Shown piece after piece: positions 36,638 through 45,394 of a DNA stretch of 54,669 nt. The stretch comes from Methanobacteriota archaeon (GTDB lineage: Archaea > Thermoplasmatota > DTKX01 > VGTL01), in NCBI GenBank assembly GCA_016874675.1, contig VGTL01000010.1, forward strand, positions 1 through 54,669. Reading direction: 5' to 3'. Positions within the stretch are counted from its first letter, which is position 1. The number at the start of each line of letters is the position of its first letter. Made by a program: the position numbers and the translations under genes. The notes under the pieces are model-generated. The model did no database searches. It was not told the origin of the DNA and worked only from the letters and a program-made list of their open reading frames with translations.

Positions 36638-36660
36638 AGTATACACAAATCTGGTATACT
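36638..36660. promoter_or_regulatory. Inverted repeat in divergent promoter
   Basis: AGTATAC, 9-nt spacer, GTATACT, midway between the divergent CARDB-like gene (start 36582) and proline dehydrogenase gene (start 36734). Each half could also serve as a TATA element. Candidate operator; no regulator is identified. Confidence 0.4.
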
Positions 36661-36733
36661 TGGATGCAAATTCGGCCAAAATGGCAAATCGACACCCGTC
36701 GGGCTTTTTTGCCTGTACGCCGATACCGGGGGC

Positions 36734-37534
36734 ATGACGGGCGAGGGACGCTGGGCCCTGCCGGACCGGGCGGCCGCCCTGGACCGGTGCACCGCGCGAA
36801 ATAAGGAGCACCTCCGCTGCGTGCTCGACATCCTGGGCGGGCAGGCAAAGAACGCCGAGCAGGCGCGGGCGCAGCAGGGCGCCCATATGGAGCTTCTCCG
36901 GATTCTCGGCGAGGCCAAAGCGGGCGCCTCGCTGGCCGTCAAGCCCTCCCTGCTGGGCGCTCCCTCGGACCGGAAGCAATGCCGGTCGAACCTGCTCGAG
37001 CTTGCCAGGGCCGGGCTGAAGCGGTGCGTGCCGGTGGAGCTGGACATGGAGGGCCGGGGCCTCGTCGATTTCACGCTGCAGACGGCCCTGGAGGCCGCCT
37101 CCAGGGGCCTTCCGGTGACATTGACCCTCCAGGCCTATCTCTACCGGACGGCCGCCGACCTCGAGCGGGCGCTCGACGGACGCCTGCGCCTCCGCATGGT
37201 CAAGGGCGCCTATGCCGGCGACACGGATGACTTTTTGGATATCCAGACCAGGATGAGGAACCTCTGCGGGCGGCTGCTCGAGGCCGGGGCCGATTTCTGC
37301 GCCGGGACCCACGACCCGGAGCTCATACGCTGGCTGGAGCAGAACGGAAGCCGGCGGAGCCTTGAGTTCGGGTTCCTGATGGGCATTGCGGACGAAACGA
37401 AGCTCCGCTTGGCCTCCTCCGGCTGGCGCGTGGTCGAGTACGTGCCTTTCGGAACGGAAAGCGGGCCATACATCGCCCGCCGGAGGCGCTATCTCAAGGA
37501 GCTCGAGCGCCTCGGAAAGGCGCCGGCGCCGTGA
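36734..37534 (+). CDS. Proline dehydrogenase
   Basis: 266-aa FAD-dependent TIM-barrel enzyme oxidising proline to pyrroline-5-carboxylate. Motifs in order: SLAVKPSLLG, VPVELDMEG, LRLRMVKGAYAG, CAGTHDPELI, EFGFLMGI, and the C-terminal YVPFG..YIARRRRYL, in which the paired arginines bind the substrate carboxylate. The length suits the short monofunctional family. An in-frame ATG at 36626 would precede the promoter palindrome, so ATG 36734 is preferred. No P5C dehydrogenase is nearby. It is on its own between surface-protein genes. Confidence 0.88.
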   Translation: MTGEGRWALPDRAAALDRCTARNKEHLRCVLDILGGQAKNAEQARAQQGAHMELLRILGEAKAGASLAVKPSLLGAPSDRKQCRSNLLELARAGLKRCVPVELDMEGRGLVDFTLQTALEAASRGLPVTLTLQAYLYRTAADLERALDGRLRLRMVKGAYAGDTDDFLDIQTRMRNLCGRLLEAGADFCAGTHDPELIRWLEQNGSRRSLEFGFLMGIADETKLRLASSGWRVVEYVPFGTESGPYIARRRRYLKELERLGKAPAP

Positions 37535-37648
37535 ACGGCGCCCTTTCCACGCATTGCGGCGCCGTTTCTCCTATCATCGAACGCGAACCGGTCACCCGGC
37601 ACCCCGTCACCGATAGTTGAAGCGGCCGCATCCATTGCACAGGGCCGT

Positions 37649-40600
37649 TTATGCCGGCTTTCCGGCCAGATCCAGCCTGACGACGAACAGGTCGGCGTCG
37701 CCGTTGCTGGAAAGGGTCTTGGTCCCGGAGGTCGGGTCGAAGTCGGCGCTTCCGTGGAACTTGCCGGCGAAAACGACATTGCCGTTGACATCGATGCAGA
37801 GAGCCAATCCGGCGCTGCTCTTGTCTATGCCGGACACCGCCGCGCCAAAGTTCAGGGCCCAGTCAAGGAGCCCCCCGGGCAGGTACTTGGCCAGGAATAT
37901 GTCGCTTGCATATCCGGTGCCGGCGGCGTCCAGGTAGCTCGTGTCTATCGTGAGGTCGAAGTCCACCTGCGTTCCGGTGAAGAAGCCGGTCCAGAATATG
38001 TTGCCTGAATCGTCCACGGAAACGCGGGTCCCGCCGTCGTTGTTCGGTCCGCCCACGCCGTAGGCCCACCTGTACTCGCCCGACTGATCGTACTCGGCGA
38101 TGAAGGCATCGGTCCCTCCGTTGCCCTGGACATAGGCCGACTGGTTCGTCGGCTGGAAGTCGCAGAGCTCCGAGAACGTGCCCGTAATGTAAACGTTCCC
38201 GGCGCTGTCCAATGAAAGTCCCCCGAGGGCGACCCGGTCGGTGTACTGCCCCCCGATCGCGCCGGCCCAGAGGAACCCGCCGGATGAGCTGTACCGCGCC
38301 AGGAACACGTCCTCCTGGCCGCTCGCGTTGGTGAGGTTGACCTCCGCGCCCGGGTCGAAGTCCACCGAGCCGTTGAAAGCCCCTGCCACCCAGAACGTGC
38401 CGTTGGCATAGGCCTGGATGGCCCGGCCGGAATCGCCCGATGTCGAGCCGATGGCGAGATGCCAGCGGTAGGTCCCGGCGGGGGCAAGCGAGGACACGAA
38501 CACATCGCCCCCCGCGCTGGTCGACGATGCGGTACCGGTGCCGGGGTCAAAGTCCACCACCTCGTTGAAATACCCGGTGGCATAGGAGTTACCGGCGGAG
38601 TCGACCGAGATGTCGTAGGCCTCGTCCCTGCCCGCCCCGCCCCAGGACACGGCCCAGTAACAGGCACCGTCGCCACCATAACTGGCCGCAAAAGCATCAA
38701 GGTCGCCATAACTGGCCAGGGAGATGGTGCCCGCTCCGGGGTCGAAGTCGGCCACCAGGCTGAAAGCGCCAGCGAGCCGGAAATCGCCATTGCCCTCGAC
38801 GAAGATTGCATACGCGATATCGGCGCCCGTCCCGCCCACCCTGAATGCCCACACATAATTGCCATCGGAGTCGTACTTGGCGACGAATATGTCGTTTTCC
38901 CCCGCCGAGGTCAGCTCCCTGACGCCAGTGCCCGGATCGAAGTCGACCGTGCCCCTGAAATGGCCCGTGACATATATATTGGCCATCGCGTCGGTGCCGA
39001 TGTCCGTCGCCGTATCGAAGCCGGTCCCCCCGGCCGAGAACGCCACTGGTTTCAGGTCCGGCGTCGCCGACGCCTCGTTGGAGAACGGGCCCCGCCCCAT
39101 CCGGTTGACCGCGGCGACCTTGTAGGTGTAGGCCCGGCCGTTGGTGACGGTGCCGTCGCGGTAGGTGGTCTCCGTGCCGATTCCGACCAGCGAGGCGCCG
39201 TCGCGGAATATCGCATAGCCGGTGATCGGCGCGCCCCCGTCCGAGGCGGGCGCCTGCCAGCTGAGCGATACATTCCGATTGGAACCGGTGGCCGCCAGCC
39301 CGGTCGGGGCCCCGGGCACCGTCGCCGGCGTGGCCGAGACGGCGGCGCTGCGCGGGCCCTCGCCGTACGAATTGGTCGCCGACACCTCGTATGAGCGGGC
39401 CTGGCCGTTCGTCAGGCCGGAGTCGCTGTAGGCCGTGGCGACCCCGATTTGGGTAAGTGGCGATCCATCGCGATAGACAGAGTACCTGCTCACGGGGGAG
39501 CCCCCCTCGCTCGCCGGCGCCGACCAGGTCAGGTCCACCCGGCCGTCGCCCTCCGTCGCGATCAGGTCCCGGGGAGCCGAGGGCGTGTCGAAGCTCGATT
39601 GGGGGGTGGCGTTGACCTCCGCCGAGCGCGGCCCCTCGCCCTGCGCGTTGGAGGCGCTGACCTGGTAGTAGTAGGTGGTCCCGTTTATCAGGGGCGAGTC
39701 AACATGCCCGGGCGCCGGAGGGAGCAGGACCAGGAAGGCGAGGTTCCCCGGCTCGGTCCCGCGGTATAGGAGGTAGTTCACGAGCGCGCTCCCCCCGTCC
39801 GAGGAGGGCGGCTGCCAGGACAGGGTGACCTGCCCCAGGCCGGCCGCGGCCGCAAGGTCCCGGGGCGCCGAGGGCTTGGAGAGGGGCATGGCCAAGAGCT
39901 CCGGCGTCCGCGGCCCGTTGCCCAGGGCGTTGCGCGCGCTGACCTGGTAGTAGAACCTGACATCCGGCAGGAGCCCCTCGTCGACATAGGTCGTCAGGTT
40001 CTCGAGGGGCGAGAGCAGAAGCAGCGAGCCGGGGGCCGTGCCCCGGTAGACGGAGTAGCCGGTGATCATCGCCCCGCCGTCGGATTCGGGAGGCTCCCAG
40101 TCCAGTGTGACGTTGGAGGCGCCGGGAACGTACGTCAGATTCCGGGGCGCCGAGGGCACCGTCGGGCCGCCCGAGGGGACGGCGCTCGCCTCGGCGGACC
40201 GGGGGCCCTCTCCGGCCGAGTTGACCGCGCTGACCTGGAAATAGTAGGTGACGCCGTTCTGGAGGCCGGTGTTGGTGTAGGTCGTCGAGCTCCCGGTCTC
40301 GGTGAAGAGCGAGAGGGCCCCGGAGGCGTTGCCGCGGTAGATCCGGTGGGCCGCGATGGCCGTGCCGCCCGTGTCGGCCGGAGGGTCCCAGCCCAGCGTG
40401 ACCTGGCCGTCCCCGGGTCGCGCGGTCAGGTTGCGCGGGGCAGAAGGCAGGTTGCCCCCCCCGCCGGGAACCGCGGACACCATGCCCGAGCGAGCGCCCT
40501 CCCCGTCCTGGCTGACCGCCGAGACCCTGTAGTAGTACCGCAGCCCGTTGGTCAGACCGCCGTCCGTGTACGAGAGCGTGACGTCGAGCTCCCGGATCAT

Positions 40601-40861
40601 CCCGAGGTCACCGGAGACCGTGCCGCGGTAGACGCGGAAGTGCCGGAGCGGCGAGGAGCCGTTGTCGGCCGGGGGCTGCCAGGAGAGCGAGATCACCCGG
40701 TCTCCCGGGGCGGCCTCGAGGTTCAGGGGCGCCGAGGGCGGCTGGACGAGGCGCGGCCCGGGGGGCCGCGGCCACAGGAACATCGCGGCCGGCAGGACGA
40801 TCACGACGACCACGATGGCGGCGATGGCCCCGAGCGGCGCCTTCCCTTCCTTTCCTCTCAC
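37649..40861 (-). CDS. Membrane-anchored protein with six FnIII domains and an SBBP-like propeller (1070 aa)
   Basis: Begins with an uncleaved signal anchor (GAIAAIVVVVIVLPAAMFLW). Six fibronectin type III domains follow (~40-605), each opening with PSAP(R/L)NLxA or a variant and carrying xVxLxWxPP plus YYYxVSAxNxxGxGPRS. Residues ~610-1070 form a propeller of repeats with VDFDPGTG and NIYVTGHF/SYATGYF motifs, like the seven-bladed SBBP family. Extracellular and probably adhesive or polysaccharide-binding; no catalytic motif is seen. GTG 40861 has a GGGGGAG site, with TATA-like CTTTTAACC about 33 nt upstream. Confidence 0.85.
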   Translation of the reverse strand: MRGKEGKAPLGAIAAIVVVVIVLPAAMFLWPRPPGPRLVQPPSAPLNLEAAPGDRVISLSWQPPADNGSSPLRHFRVYRGTVSGDLGMIRELDVTLSYTDGGLTNGLRYYYRVSAVSQDGEGARSGMVSAVPGGGGNLPSAPRNLTARPGDGQVTLGWDPPADTGGTAIAAHRIYRGNASGALSLFTETGSSTTYTNTGLQNGVTYYFQVSAVNSAGEGPRSAEASAVPSGGPTVPSAPRNLTYVPGASNVTLDWEPPESDGGAMITGYSVYRGTAPGSLLLLSPLENLTTYVDEGLLPDVRFYYQVSARNALGNGPRTPELLAMPLSKPSAPRDLAAAAGLGQVTLSWQPPSSDGGSALVNYLLYRGTEPGNLAFLVLLPPAPGHVDSPLINGTTYYYQVSASNAQGEGPRSAEVNATPQSSFDTPSAPRDLIATEGDGRVDLTWSAPASEGGSPVSRYSVYRDGSPLTQIGVATAYSDSGLTNGQARSYEVSATNSYGEGPRSAAVSATPATVPGAPTGLAATGSNRNVSLSWQAPASDGGAPITGYAIFRDGASLVGIGTETTYRDGTVTNGRAYTYKVAAVNRMGRGPFSNEASATPDLKPVAFSAGGTGFDTATDIGTDAMANIYVTGHFRGTVDFDPGTGVRELTSAGENDIFVAKYDSDGNYVWAFRVGGTGADIAYAIFVEGNGDFRLAGAFSLVADFDPGAGTISLASYGDLDAFAASYGGDGACYWAVSWGGAGRDEAYDISVDSAGNSYATGYFNEVVDFDPGTGTASSTSAGGDVFVSSLAPAGTYRWHLAIGSTSGDSGRAIQAYANGTFWVAGAFNGSVDFDPGAEVNLTNASGQEDVFLARYSSSGGFLWAGAIGGQYTDRVALGGLSLDSAGNVYITGTFSELCDFQPTNQSAYVQGNGGTDAFIAEYDQSGEYRWAYGVGGPNNDGGTRVSVDDSGNIFWTGFFTGTQVDFDLTIDTSYLDAAGTGYASDIFLAKYLPGGLLDWALNFGAAVSGIDKSSAGLALCIDVNGNVVFAGKFHGSADFDPTSGTKTLSSNGDADLFVVRLDLAGKPA

Positions 40862-40926
40862 GGCACTCCCCCGTCTAACAATGGACGGACTGGTTAAAAG
40901 CCGTTACGGTCGGGATGCTCAGGATA

Positions 40927-41008
40927 CCGGGGCCGGGTGCCGGGTGCCGGGAACCGGTGTCCAACGCGGCGCACGCTGCACCCTGCACCCAGCACCCCGC
41001 ACCCTGAT
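40927..41008. repeat. GGGTGCC palindromic mini-array
   Basis: Left arm GGGTGCCGGGTGCCGGG, core near AACCGGTGTCC, right arm GCACCCTGCACCCAGCACC. Same mirror organisation as the GGCAGCAAGG arrays but a different unit. Fills the spacer between two surface-protein genes. Confidence 0.8.
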
Positions 41009-41012
41009 TTCC

Positions 41013-42893
41013 TCAGAGTTTCAGGACCCCCGCCTGGACCAGCCCCGACAGGACGGTCAGGACCAGCAGGAGGATCGTGGCGCGCCCGGCCCACCGGTGG
41101 ACCGGGCGCATGGAGGGGTGCTTCCGGGCCACCCTGAGAACGACCAGGCCTGAGGCTGTCATCCCCAGCGTCATGACCAGGGATAGGACCCCCAGGAAGG
41201 AATGGGGCACCCGCAGGTGCATGCCGGTCGCCTCCTGAACCATGAAGTAGCCGTAGAGGAGGCCCGTCGCCGCAAGCGCGGCCCCGGCCAGCATGACGGC
41301 CCGGTGGCCCTTCATCCACCATCTTTGCGTCCTCAGGCGGGCGACGAACATTCCGGCGACGAGGACGACGAGCCCGGCGGACAGGAGCGCGGCGTGGGGC
41401 TGCCAGGCCATGGTCGGCGGCTCCGAACCGGCCCCGGTCGTGATGTCTATCGAGCCGTGGCCCCGGCCCAGGTGCTGGAAGTTGAAGTCGTCTCCGGAAC
41501 CCAGCGCCCAGATGAAGTCCAGCGTCCCGTTGGAGGGAATGTCCCGGTCGTAGCTGTCTTTGGTCCTCAGAAGCCGGGTGAACTCGATTGTGGTCCTGCC
41601 CCCGGCCTCCGAGCCGCCGTACTCGAGGATATCGTTTCGGCCGGGCGGGGAGAGGCTCGTGTCCGGCGGGTGGGGCCCGTAGGACCCGGTCGAGAAGCAG
41701 TCCAGGATTCCCGGCTTGCCCCTGGAATCGACCCATCCCCCTATCATGTCGGCGTCCTTCATCATCTGGGTCGGCTCCAGCCCGATGGCGACCCAGCCGG
41801 TGGTCCGGCCGACCATGGCCAGCCGGATGACCTCGCCGGTGACCTTCCAGTGAAGCTCGAAGCTCCCGCCCCCGAATGTTCTCTTGAAATCGTACTCGCC
41901 CACCGAGACGGTCCCGTCGAGCGTGGCCGCCCCGCCCGGCCTCGCGTAGATGACCGGCACGGTGGCGTTGGCGGTATTGCCGGCGGCATCCGTCGCCCTC
42001 GCCTCGATGGTGTTGGTGCCCTCGGCGAGCTGGAGGTCGACCGACCAGCTCGTGTTCCCGGAGGCGAGAGCCCACGCGCCGGTCCCCACCCGCGCCTCGA
42101 CGCGCGAGACGCCGACGTTGTCCGAGGCGGTGCCGTTCACCGTAATGCCGGCCGAGGTGAATATCGAGCCCTCCGGCGGGGCGGTGATGGAGATCGAGGG
42201 CGGCGTGGTGTCCACCGGCGGCGGAGGCGGGGCCGGCTCCTCGTAGGTCACGTTGACGGAGGCCGCGGCCGTGTTGCCCGACGTGTCGGTGGCCATCGCG
42301 TCGATGCGGTTGGTGCCCTTGACGAGCGTGACGCTGGAGGACCAGGCGGTGGTCCCGGAGGCGGCCGTCCAGGCGCCGGAATTGACCCTGACCTCGACCT
42401 TTGCGAGCGCCACGTCGTCCGAGGCGGTGCCGTTGACCGGAATGTCGCTCGTGTTGAACACCTGGAGGTTGGACGGCCGCACGATGCGTATCGTCGGGGA
42501 GGTCGTGTCCGGCGGGGGACCGGTGCTGACGGTCGTGAAACCGGTGGAGTCCCCGCCCAGGCTGCAGTAGGCCGTGGCCGATAGCGTGTCGCCGTTCTGC
42601 GCCGCTATCGTGTAGGTGTAGTTGAATGTGGTGAAGGTGGGCTGGGAGTCATAGTCCTGGGTGATCTCCAACACATTGTTTTTTCGGATCTCGACCTTGA
42701 ACACGTAGTGTTCGGTGCCGAACACCACGTGCGTGATGCTGACGTTGAGCTGCGAGAGCCCCGGCAGGTACTCGACCGAAACTCCAGAGGGCGGATGGGC
42801 CGAGACCACCGGGGCGAGCGCGGCAAGCAGGTTGACCAGGAGCAAGAGCCCGGCGAGCGCGGCGGGCACCTTTCCCTTCCTTCCGTGGGCCAC
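41013..42893 (-). CDS. DOMON-domain protein with C-terminal cytochrome-b561-like membrane domain (626 aa)
   Basis: Signal peptide (ALAGLLLLVNLLAALAP). Two Ig-like Big domains (~125-315) share IxVNGTASDxVxxxxVEVRV. Residues ~320-490 are a DOMON-type heme/sugar-binding domain (VSVGEYDFKRTF, ELHWKVTGEVIRLAMVG, GWVAIGLEP, MKDADMIGGW). The last ~130 residues have about four TM helices with histidines suited to b-heme ligation (KGHRAVM, RVPHSFLG, RPVHRWAGR). DOMON-b561 proteins move electrons across membranes; that role here is inferred. GTG 42893 follows GGAGGG, with a TATA-like TTTATTAGG ~44 nt upstream. Heme binding is not proven. Confidence 0.78.
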   Translation of the reverse strand: MAHGRKGKVPAALAGLLLLVNLLAALAPVVSAHPPSGVSVEYLPGLSQLNVSITHVVFGTEHYVFKVEIRKNNVLEITQDYDSQPTFTTFNYTYTIAAQNGDTLSATAYCSLGGDSTGFTTVSTGPPPDTTSPTIRIVRPSNLQVFNTSDIPVNGTASDDVALAKVEVRVNSGAWTAASGTTAWSSSVTLVKGTNRIDAMATDTSGNTAAASVNVTYEEPAPPPPPVDTTPPSISITAPPEGSIFTSAGITVNGTASDNVGVSRVEARVGTGAWALASGNTSWSVDLQLAEGTNTIEARATDAAGNTANATVPVIYARPGGAATLDGTVSVGEYDFKRTFGGGSFELHWKVTGEVIRLAMVGRTTGWVAIGLEPTQMMKDADMIGGWVDSRGKPGILDCFSTGSYGPHPPDTSLSPPGRNDILEYGGSEAGGRTTIEFTRLLRTKDSYDRDIPSNGTLDFIWALGSGDDFNFQHLGRGHGSIDITTGAGSEPPTMAWQPHAALLSAGLVVLVAGMFVARLRTQRWWMKGHRAVMLAGAALAATGLLYGYFMVQEATGMHLRVPHSFLGVLSLVMTLGMTASGLVVLRVARKHPSMRPVHRWAGRATILLLVLTVLSGLVQAGVLKL

Positions 42894-42970
42894 TCCAGAA
42901 TCCCTCCTACGACCTTGTGCGATGGGTTCCACCTAATAAACCATTTCGCATGATTACACACAATCCCCCT

Positions 42971-43038
42971 GGTTCCAGCGCCCCTCGCCCTGCACCCCGT
43001 CGTTCCCCGCACCCCGCACCCTGCACCCCGCACCCTGA
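42971..43038. repeat. GCACCC-type short repeat upstream of the EamA gene
   Basis: Degenerate CCCTGCACCCCGCACC units, the right-arm type of the GGGTGCC family. Confidence 0.7.
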
Positions 43039-43072
43039 AGTTAGATATATGCAATCGCTCATCGGGCTCCAA

Positions 43073-43993
43073 ATGGACGGCCCCCTGCTCGGCGAGGCGG
43101 CGGCGCTCATGGCGTCGGTGCTCTGGACGTTCACCTCCCTCGCCTTCACGGTCGCCTCCCGCAAGATAGGCCCCTTCAGCGTCAACATGTGGCGCATGCT
43201 CTTCGCCATCGGCCTGCTTTCCGTCTCCCACATCGTCATCCTGGGCACGCTCGTGCCCCGGGCCTCCGACTCCCAGTGGATGTGGCTCGGGCTCAGCGGC
43301 ATAGTCGGGCTGGCCATCGGCGACCTCGGCTACCTGGGCACGCTCATGATCATCGGCCCGCGGCGCGGGACCCTGCTCATGGCGACCAACCCGATATTCT
43401 CGACATTGCTGGGCGTCTTCATGCTCGGGGAGGTCCTGTCGCCCTGGGCGCTCTCGGGCATCACGGTCACCCTGCTGGGCGTGGCCGTGGTCATCCTGGA
43501 GCGCGAGGAGAACAGCTCCGAGGCCCCCCTGACCCCCAAACAGAAGGCGCTGGGCGTCTTCGCCGGGGTCATCGGCTCGGTCGGCCAGGGCGTGGGGCTC
43601 GTGCTCTCCAGGTACGGGATGGTGTACGTCGTTCCCGACGACCCGCTCGACCCGCTCTCGGCGGCGCTGATGAGGATGCTTGCGGCCTCGGCCTTTTTCT
43701 TCGTCGCGGTGGTGCTCATGGGCCGGCTGGGCCGCATGGGGAAGGCCCTGGGCGACCGCAAGGGCATGGGCGCCACCTTCGCCGGGACGGTGGTGGGGCC
43801 CTTCCTGGGCGTGTGGGTCTCCATGGTGGCGGTGAGCCTCGCCGACGCCGGCGTGGCGGCGACGCTCATGTCCCTCATGCCGGTGTTCGTCATACCCGTG
43901 GTCTATGTCCTCTACCGCCAGAAGACGAGCTGGCGGGGGGTTCTGGGTGCGATAATCGCTTTCACGGGAGTGGCGATATTGATGCTGTTGTAG
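43073..43993 (+). CDS. EamA/DMT-family transporter
   Basis: 306-aa integral membrane protein of the drug/metabolite transporter superfamily, with about ten hydrophobic helices in two EamA halves (first opening GEAAALMASVLWTFTSLAF, second LGVFAGVIGSVGQGVGLVL). Both halves end with the PxxxxLLGVxxLGE-like region typical of the fold. The substrate is unknown; family members export amino acids, nucleotides or drugs. TTAGATATAT (43041-43050) sits about 27 nt before ATG 43073, supporting a leaderless start there; ATG 43049 overlaps that element and is less likely. Confidence 0.82.
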   Translation: MDGPLLGEAAALMASVLWTFTSLAFTVASRKIGPFSVNMWRMLFAIGLLSVSHIVILGTLVPRASDSQWMWLGLSGIVGLAIGDLGYLGTLMIIGPRRGTLLMATNPIFSTLLGVFMLGEVLSPWALSGITVTLLGVAVVILEREENSSEAPLTPKQKALGVFAGVIGSVGQGVGLVLSRYGMVYVVPDDPLDPLSAALMRMLAASAFFFVAVVLMGRLGRMGKALGDRKGMGATFAGTVVGPFLGVWVSMVAVSLADAGVAATLMSLMPVFVIPVVYVLYRQKTSWRGVLGAIIAFTGVAILMLL

Positions 43994-44000
43994 ATGCGAG

Positions 44001-44176
44001 AGGGAAAAGGCAGCAAGGCAGCAAGGCAACAAGGCAGCAAGGGGAACGGAACGAACCGTTGTCCCCTTGCTGCCTTGTTGCCTTGCTGCCTTGCTGCCTT
44101 CCCTTGCTGCCCTTCTGCCTTTCTGCCTTGCTGCCTTCCCTTGCTGCCCTTCTGCCTTTCTGCCTTGCTGCCCCGT
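44001..44176. repeat. Palindromic GGCAGCAAGG array (array D)
   Basis: Left arm GGCAGCAAGG x4, core GGGGAACGGAACGAACC ... GTTGTCCCC, right arm CCTTGCTGCC units continuing into TTCTGCCTTTCTGCC. The core shares ACGGAACGA and GTCCCCTTGC with array A. Confidence 0.88.
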
Positions 44177-44179
44177 TTC

Positions 44180-44189
44180 CTTTATATAT
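44180..44189 (+). promoter_or_regulatory. TATA box of the thiolase operon
   Basis: CTTTATATAT centred ~37 nt upstream of ATG 44222, directly after repeat array D. Confidence 0.6.
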
Positions 44190-44221
44190 GCTATAACGTT
44201 TTCGTTCCCCGGGGTCCAACC

Positions 44222-45394
44222 ATGCGCAAAGTCGCGTTAGTCGGCGCCGGCCTTTCGAGATGGGGCATCCGCAACGCCACCTGGCGGGAGATGGTCCAGG
44301 AGGCGGGCAAGATGCTCTTCGACACCACGCGCAACCTGGACAAGAAGGACATCGACAGCCTGATAGTGGGCGCCGCCCAGCCCGAGCGGTTCACCTTCCA
44401 GACCCACGTCGCCCCGATGGTCGCGGAGGCGCTCGGGGTCACCCCCACCAGGGTGATCATGCGCACCGAGCTGGCCTGCGCCTCAGGGCAGTGCGCCCTC
44501 CGGGTGGGCTACGCCTCCATCGCCGCCGGCCTCAGCGACCTCGTCCTGGTCGTCGGCGCCGAGAAGATGAACCTCCCCAACATGGCCGAGGCCCAGGCCT
44601 CCATGGCCTGCGTGCTCGACCGCGACTGGGAGGGCGTGCAGGGCTACAGCGCGCCCCCGTTCTTCGCGCTCGTGGCGCAGGCGCACATGCGCAAGCACGG
44701 CACCACGCGCGAGCAGCTCTCGATGGTCTCGCAGAAGAACCACCGCTTCTCGGCGACCAACCCCTACGCCCACTTCAGCAAGGAGTACTCCCTCGACGAC
44801 ATCTCCAACTCGCTCATGATCTCGCCCCCGCTGCGCCTGCTGGACTGCTCCGGCATCACCGACGGAGCCGCCGCCGCCCTCCTGGTCCCCGCCGAGGAGG
44901 CCAAGAAATACTGCGACACCCCGGCCCACATCATCGGCACGGGCCAGTGCGCCATGGGCAACCTCATCTACCGCCACAAGGACATGGCGACCTGGGAGCC
45001 CTGCCGGGCCGCGGCGAAGGAGGCCTACCGGTCCGCCGGCATAACGGCGAAGGACATCGACTTCGCCGAGACCCACGACTGCTTCACCATCTCCGAGATA
45101 ATGGAGTACGAGGACCTGGGCTTCTGCAGGAAGGGCGAGGGCGGGAAGTTCGTCGAGGACGGCCAGTCCGACCTGGGCGGCAAGGTGCCCGTCAACACCC
45201 GGGGCGGCCTACTGGGCTGCGGCCACCCCCTGGGCGCGACCGGCATCGGCCAGGCCACCGAGGTGTTCTGGCAGTTCAACTCGCTCGTGCCGAAGAAGCG
45301 CCAGGTGCCTAGGGCGAACATCGCCCTGGCCCACAACCTCTCGGGCCTGGCCAATGTCCATTCGATACTCGTCTACGGGAGGGATGCCAGATGA
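44222..45394 (+). CDS. Thiolase (acetyl-CoA C-acyltransferase, SCP2-type archaeal family)
   Basis: 390-aa thiolase-fold enzyme. It cleaves 3-ketoacyl-CoA with CoA or condenses acetyl-CoA. Likely nucleophile C86 (TELACASGQCAL); His in ETHDCFTISEIM; the C-terminal GGLLGCGHPLGATG supplies the second catalytic Cys/His. The stop overlaps the ATG of the next gene (ATGA), so thiolase and the DUF35::HCDH::ECH fusion are translationally coupled. In many archaea this thiolase class binds a DUF35 protein that channels acyl-CoA; here DUF35 is fused to the next enzyme. Direction (beta-oxidation versus synthesis) is not certain. Confidence 0.9.
   Translation: MRKVALVGAGLSRWGIRNATWREMVQEAGKMLFDTTRNLDKKDIDSLIVGAAQPERFTFQTHVAPMVAEALGVTPTRVIMRTELACASGQCALRVGYASIAAGLSDLVLVVGAEKMNLPNMAEAQASMACVLDRDWEGVQGYSAPPFFALVAQAHMRKHGTTREQLSMVSQKNHRFSATNPYAHFSKEYSLDDISNSLMISPPLRLLDCSGITDGAAAALLVPAEEAKKYCDTPAHIIGTGQCAMGNLIYRHKDMATWEPCRAAAKEAYRSAGITAKDIDFAETHDCFTISEIMEYEDLGFCRKGEGGKFVEDGQSDLGGKVPVNTRGGLLGCGHPLGATGIGQATEVFWQFNSLVPKKRQVPRANIALAHNLSGLANVHSILVYGRDAR

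Noticed and set aside
36583-37074. N-terminal extension of the CARDB-like protein
   Set aside because: It runs antisense to proline dehydrogenase and through the divergent promoter; GTG 36582 with GGGAGG gives a proper signal peptide.
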